NCBI GenBank assembly: GCA_036971475.1
Contig: JBAIZL010000006.1
Span: forward strand, 7,347,501 to 7,411,500
Direction of reading: 5' to 3'
DNA from: Prosapia bicincta
Taxonomy: Eukaryota; Arthropoda; Insecta; Hemiptera; Cercopidae
DNA: 64,000 nucleotides
Shown here: positions 59,535-64,000 of the stretch, piece by piece
Numbering within the stretch: position 1 is the stretch's first letter
How the letters are laid out: the number at the start of each line of letters is the position of its first letter
Program-made: the position numbers and the translations under genes
Notes under the pieces: generated by a model
What the model saw: only the letters and a program-made list of their open reading frames with translations
What the model was told of the DNA's origin: nothing
The model's database searches: none

Positions 59535-60874
59535 TATTAGTTTTGCATTAATTAATAACATGTGTTTTCTCAGATTACTTAAACAAAAGGTTTTCAAGTG
59601 AACAACACCTTTAAAATCCCCCCCCCCCCCGAGTATTATGCTAGCTGAGTGAAATACTTGGCTAATTTGTTTTTAACGAATTTATGAATTTTTTTTCCTA
59701 AGAGCTAAATAGGTTTTGGTGAAATTACAGGTTTCGATTTTTTAAATCGAATTTCTAGCTTAGGTCATTACCACTGCAGGGCATTTGTATGGACAATGCA
59801 GAAGGAGAGGACAATATATAAAAAGGTAAAATGTCAAAGTGTAAAAGTTTGGATGTCAATGACAACGAGGGAGATATTCTTGAATAGCAACAAATGGGGG
59901 TAAATGAGAACATACGGGATGTCGAAGGGATCAAGTGAATTATCAAAAAATGGCGCAAAAAGGTAAGAAAGGTGGAAGAGTAAGATTAGGGTCACAAACC
60001 CACAAAAATAAATCCATAAAAATAAATTAACTTTTATTAAATTACAAAATTATTAACAATAAGAAAATAAATATTATCGTTTCTATGGTAATACATCAGT
60101 CGAAATACATCAATCAAGAGTTATCACCAAAATGAAGTGGTTCAAGTTTATTCGAAAATACTGTAAGTTAATATTACAAATATATATAAATATGTTTACA
60201 AAAATTAAACTGGGAATCTTTCTCTTACCTTTCCTAGCTTGTTTGTGTAAAACGTACCATAGGAGTCACTCCAATATCTTAATTAGCTCCAGTTAAAATG
60301 ACCCCCTGCAATTGTCGTTGAGATTACCTCCATTAAATTTTTATAAACACCTTGGAAATACATGTAATAAAAAGTATATGCCACAAACTTTTGAAACTAA
60401 AGTTTTCTGTCTTTCGTTAAACAGTTATTCACGGTAATTGTGTAGAACATTTTTACTTTATCACCCTCCAACCATTCGTACCTCATAGATACGCTATTTT
60501 ATCACGAAAGTGTAGGCCTGTACTATTATTCTGCTATCTTAAAAAACAAAACTACTATGCAAAAGTTGTAATCATCTTTATTTCGTGATTGTTTAATTTT
60601 CTATTTATCGTATGTATTTATTTTATATTGTTTATTTGGTAATTTACTGAGCAGAAATAATTCATTAAATGGAACATGTCAAATAAAACTGCAATATTAT
60701 AGGCCACTAAAGCGATATTAAAAGTCTGTAAAATATTTCGACATTAGGTATCGTAAGATTGAGCTAAATATTTCTATTTCTTTATATATCAATAATAAGA
60801 ACCATGTTTACAGTAGGCCTAAACTTTATATATATATAAATTTATATATAAAATATATTTATTTTTAAATTTAT

Positions 60875-60938
<64 letters not shown>

Positions 60939-61451
60939 CCAATAGATCTAACATAGTTCAATTCAAATTTACCTATCTATATTAATTTGTGGAAAATATT
61001 CAATATGAATGTAAAATTAAATTGGTTTGTATTCATACCATTTTGTATATTCTTTACTTAACCTACAAAAATAGTGCACACCGTAGTTAGTACTGAATAA
61101 CCAAAATCATTTTACAAAATTTTGTGTTTTCTTTAGTTCAGTTATAAACAAATACCTTCAAATTTTCCACTTGGACATTACACCTTATTTTAGGTGACAG
61201 GTTCAATTTTTTACTACTGTTATAGAGTTAAAAAAATCAAGTAACATGGAAGCTGCCAGATATTTTCTGAAAGGTATCACTTTGAATGGGATTCGATCAT
61301 CAGTCACCCAGGCTTTAACTTCTTTGACATTATATTAACTAAGTGTGATAAAATGAGCATTGATGTATGTTCTAATTATTTATTTATGTCCGAGCAAACA
61401 TATAAGATAAATGCTTAAATAGGTGTGTAATATAAATAATATTGTACTTAC
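59535..61451. other. AT-rich intergenic stretch with poly-C run and AT microsatellite
   Basis: A run of about 13 C lies at about 59617-59630 and an (AT)n array at about 60879-60934. No gene seen; the minus frame 59755-59958 has no family features. Confidence 0.5.
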
Positions 61452-61638
61452 ATGATTTAAGACGGTTGGAAAACTTTACTACACTATTATACGTCTTTTT
61501 CTTGATGTCATTTACACTCCCTCTAGGAATTCCAAATTCCGAAGATAGCTTAACCTCATTTTCTCCTTTTCGTAACCGTTGTAGAATGTCGTACTTAACA
61601 GCCAACGTCAAAGTTTTATAATTACCGCTTTTAGGCAT
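61452..61638 (-). CDS. Exon-like CENP-B/Tigger-type helix-turn-helix N-terminus
   Basis: From an ATG at 61638 the frame encodes about 62 residues with the N-terminal DNA-binding fold of Tigger/pogo transposases and their host relatives (jerky/CENP-B). Visible blocks are KTLTLAVKYDILQRL, then GENEVKLSSEFGIPRGSV and NDIKKK. A strong splice donor (GTAAGT on the minus strand, 61446-61451) follows the domain, after which the frame loses all similarity. It is therefore best read as a first coding exon. The rest of the protein (second HTH, DDE domain) is not in the next few kilobases leftward that I can see, because a BEL element and intergenic DNA lie there. It may be an orphan exon of a Tigger copy or the start of a domesticated gene. 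Confidence 0.6.
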
Positions 61639-62345
61639 TTATTCTTTATATAACCGTATAGTTTGTTATAACAGTATTGTGACGAATTAAAGAAGGTGAC
61701 GAGTTAGAGAGGTTTTACTGCAATTGGATTATCTGTAAGATGAACGAGAAATTAAAAACCATCATACATTTCCAACAATAATTTTTGATTGCTTATCCAC
61801 CTTGAGTATATCTTTAAGTTAAGTACTAGGCCCTTACCTATGCACAAAAGTTCTTTTTTATACGGCCCTTGTTACTGTTTCCGGTTACATTTTCTCGATC
61901 ATACCCATCTCCTTGGTTGTATTTTTGAATTATCACATGACGATACTATAGATATGTTGAAAAAACAAGTTAATTAAGTGTTAAGCCGGAGAATTGATTT
62001 TATAATATACAAAACTAAATAAAAACAATGGTCGAATTTATTGAGGCTTTATAAATAAAAACTGATTCCTCTCAACAAGCAAATACATTATTCTCCAAAC
62101 TATAATTAAAATTCCTAAACACTATTTTAAAATAGAAATAGAAGTATTTGTAAACGTAAAGTTATTGGAAGCCAATAAAACTTTTATACGTGTAAATATA
62201 ATATAAGTCAATAATGGTAAACTTATGTGGTTTGAAGTGTTAGTAACCAAATAACATATTCCTTCGGTGTGTTACAGGTTTGTGTTGGTGCAAAATTAAC
62301 AAGAACAAAAAGAAAGATCTCGGTAAAGTTTAAATTGATACATTT
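61639..62345. other. Intergenic stretch before satellite array
   Basis: AT-rich sequence. The plus frames 61789-61977 and 62269-62466 are unrecognised, and the second runs into the satellite. Confidence 0.4.
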
Positions 62346-64000
62346 TCTCACCTATCTAGTATATGGGACTATTGCTCCATCATGGCTTCTCTCGCTGCGT
62401 CTTAACTACGTACGCTTTCTCTCGTCTTCTTCTACAAATATTGTTACATTTTCTCCCTTACTCTAGTATATGGGACTATTGCTCCATCATGGCTTCTCTC
62501 GCTGCGTCTTAACTACGTACGCTTTCTCTCGTCTTCTTCTACAAATATTGTTACATTTTCTCCCTTACTCTAGTATATGGGCCTATTGCTCCATCATGGC
62601 TTCTCTCGCTGCGTCTTAACTACGTACGCTTTCTCTCGTCTTCTTCTACAAATATTGTTACATTTTCTCCCTTACTCTAGTATATGGGACTATTGCTCCA
62701 TCATGGCTTCTCTCGCTGCGTCTTAACTACGTACGCTTTCTCTCGTCTTCTTCTACAAATATTGTTACATTTTCTCCCTTACTCTAGTATATGGGACCAT
62801 TGCTCCATCATGGCTTCTCTCGCTGCGTCTTAACTACGTACGCTTTCTCTCGTCTTCTTCTACAAATATTGTTACATTTTCTCCCTTACTCTAGTATATG
62901 GGACTATTGCACCATCATGGCTTCTCTCGCTGCGTGTTAACTACGTACGCTTTCTCTCGTCTTCTTCTACAAATATTGTTACATTTTCTCCCTTACTCTA
63001 GCTCGCTGCGTCTTAACTACGTACGCTTTCTCTCGTCTTCTTCTACAAATATTGTTACATTTTCTCCCTTACTCTAGTATATGGGACTATTGCACCATCA
63101 TGGCTTCTCTCGCTGCGTCTTAACTACGTACGCTTTCTCTCGTCTTCTTCTACAAATATTGTTACATTTTCTCCCTTACTCTAGTATATGGGACTATTGC
63201 TCCATCATGGCTTCTCTCGCTGCGTCTTAACTACGTACGCTTTCTCTCTTCTTCTACAAATATTGTTACATTTTCTCCCTTACTCTAGTATATGGGACTA
63301 TTGCACCATCATGGCTTCTCTCGCTGCGTCTTAACTACGTACGCTTTCTCTCGTCTTCTTCTACAAATATTGTTACATTTTCTCCCTTACTCTAGTATAT
63401 GGGACTATTGCACCATCATGGCTTCCCTCGCTGCGTCTTAACTACGTACGCTTTCTCTCGTCTTCTTCTACAAATATTGTTACATTTTCTCCCTTACTCT
63501 AGTATATGGGACTATTGCACCATCATGGCTTCTCTCGCAGGGTGTTAACTACGTACGCTTTCTCTCGTCTTCTTTTACAAATATTGTTACATTTTCTCCC
63601 TTACTCTAGTATATGGGACTATTGCAACATCATGGCTTCTCTCGCTGCGTCTTAACTACGTACGCTTTCTCTCGTCTTCCTCTACAAATATTGTTACATT
63701 TTCTCCCTTACTCTAGTATATGGGACTATTGCACCATCATGGCTTCTCTCGCTGCGTCTTAACTACGTACGCTTTCTCTCGTCTTCTTCTACAAATATTG
63801 TTACATTTTCTCCCTTACTCTAGTATATGGGACTATTGCACCATCATGGCTTCTCTCGCTGCGTCTTAACTACTTACGCTTTCTCTCGTCTTCTTCTACA
63901 AATATTGTTACATTTTCTCCCTTACTCTAGTATATGGGACTAGAGCTCTCTGTCGTGACTTCTCTCCCAGTGTCTTAACTAAGTACGCTTTCTCTCGTCT
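62346..64000. repeat. 107-bp satellite array, continues beyond window
   Basis: About fifteen head-to-tail units of 107 bp, each with TAGTATATGGGACTATTGC, CATCATGGCTTCTCTCGCTG, TTAACTACGTACGCTTTCTC and ACAAATATTGTTACATTTTC. Units are highly similar. One unit near 62995-63005 is truncated (missing the tatatgggac...ggcttctct part), and one near 63246 has a small deletion. The final partial unit near 63940-64000 is more diverged, suggesting an array edge or a variant block. Confidence 0.95.

Overview
This window looks like a transposon-dense, AT-rich stretch of an invertebrate genome, most likely an arthropod and probably an insect. The evidence is the mix of elements: a Polinton/Maverick, a 17.6/297-like Gypsy element with a Ser-tRNA-type primer site, a BEL/Pao element, a Jockey-like LINE remnant, and abundant CA/AT microsatellites and minisatellites. 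I found no convincing host protein-coding gene. The only host-like candidate is a single Tigger/jerky-type helix-turn-helix exon near 61.5 kb. The species cannot be fixed from the sequence.

Layout. 0-14 kb: intergenic DNA with a foldback MITE (2.1 kb), a decayed LINE reverse transcriptase on the minus strand (4.0-5.6 kb), a tRNA-derived SINE, a long hairpin (7.5 kb), a hAT-like MITE (8.9-9.45 kb), two minisatellites and a 220-bp tandem duplication. 14,141-26,174: a complete-ended 12.0-kb Polinton with 137-bp identical terminal inverted repeats and a perfect 6-bp target duplication (CAAGAT). 26-45 kb: intergenic DNA with microsatellites, several minisatellites, a mosaic repeat region (30-35 kb) and a diverged 1.8-kb tandem segmental duplication (39-43 kb). 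45,048-51,594: a Gypsy LTR element with matching 292-bp LTRs and TSD TAGA. 52.2-52.9 kb: a composite TG minisatellite. 53,550-59,529: a minus-strand BEL/Pao element with matching 257-bp LTRs and TSD GCTGT. 62.35-64 kb: a 107-bp satellite array that runs off the window.

The Polinton is the most interesting object. Its plus-strand core encodes integrase, packaging ATPase, a conserved-looking 394-aa protein, a fibre-like coiled-coil protein, a parvovirus-type phospholipase A2 domain, a small basic pX-like protein, an adenovirus-type protease, penton (minor capsid) and double-jelly-roll major capsid proteins. These genes are tightly packed, often overlapping by a few bases, and together form a virion assembly set. 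Two accessory genes flank this core: a single-BIR inhibitor-of-apoptosis-like protein on the left, and on the right a secreted matrix metalloproteinase with propeptide, zinc catalytic centre and hemopexin-like tail. Both kinds of gene are known from large insect DNA viruses. No protein-primed DNA polymerase B is visible. The place where it would be expected, between the capsid gene and the right end, is taken by nested repeats and the metalloproteinase. The metalloproteinase separates two parts of the right inner terminal repeat, which suggests that it was captured into the element's end.

Both LTR elements look recent, because their LTRs match by eye over full length, yet both carry breaks: one frameshift in the Gypsy reverse transcriptase, and one in-frame stop plus one frameshift in BEL. 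Several single-base breaks lie in homopolymer runs, so sequencing error is a real alternative.
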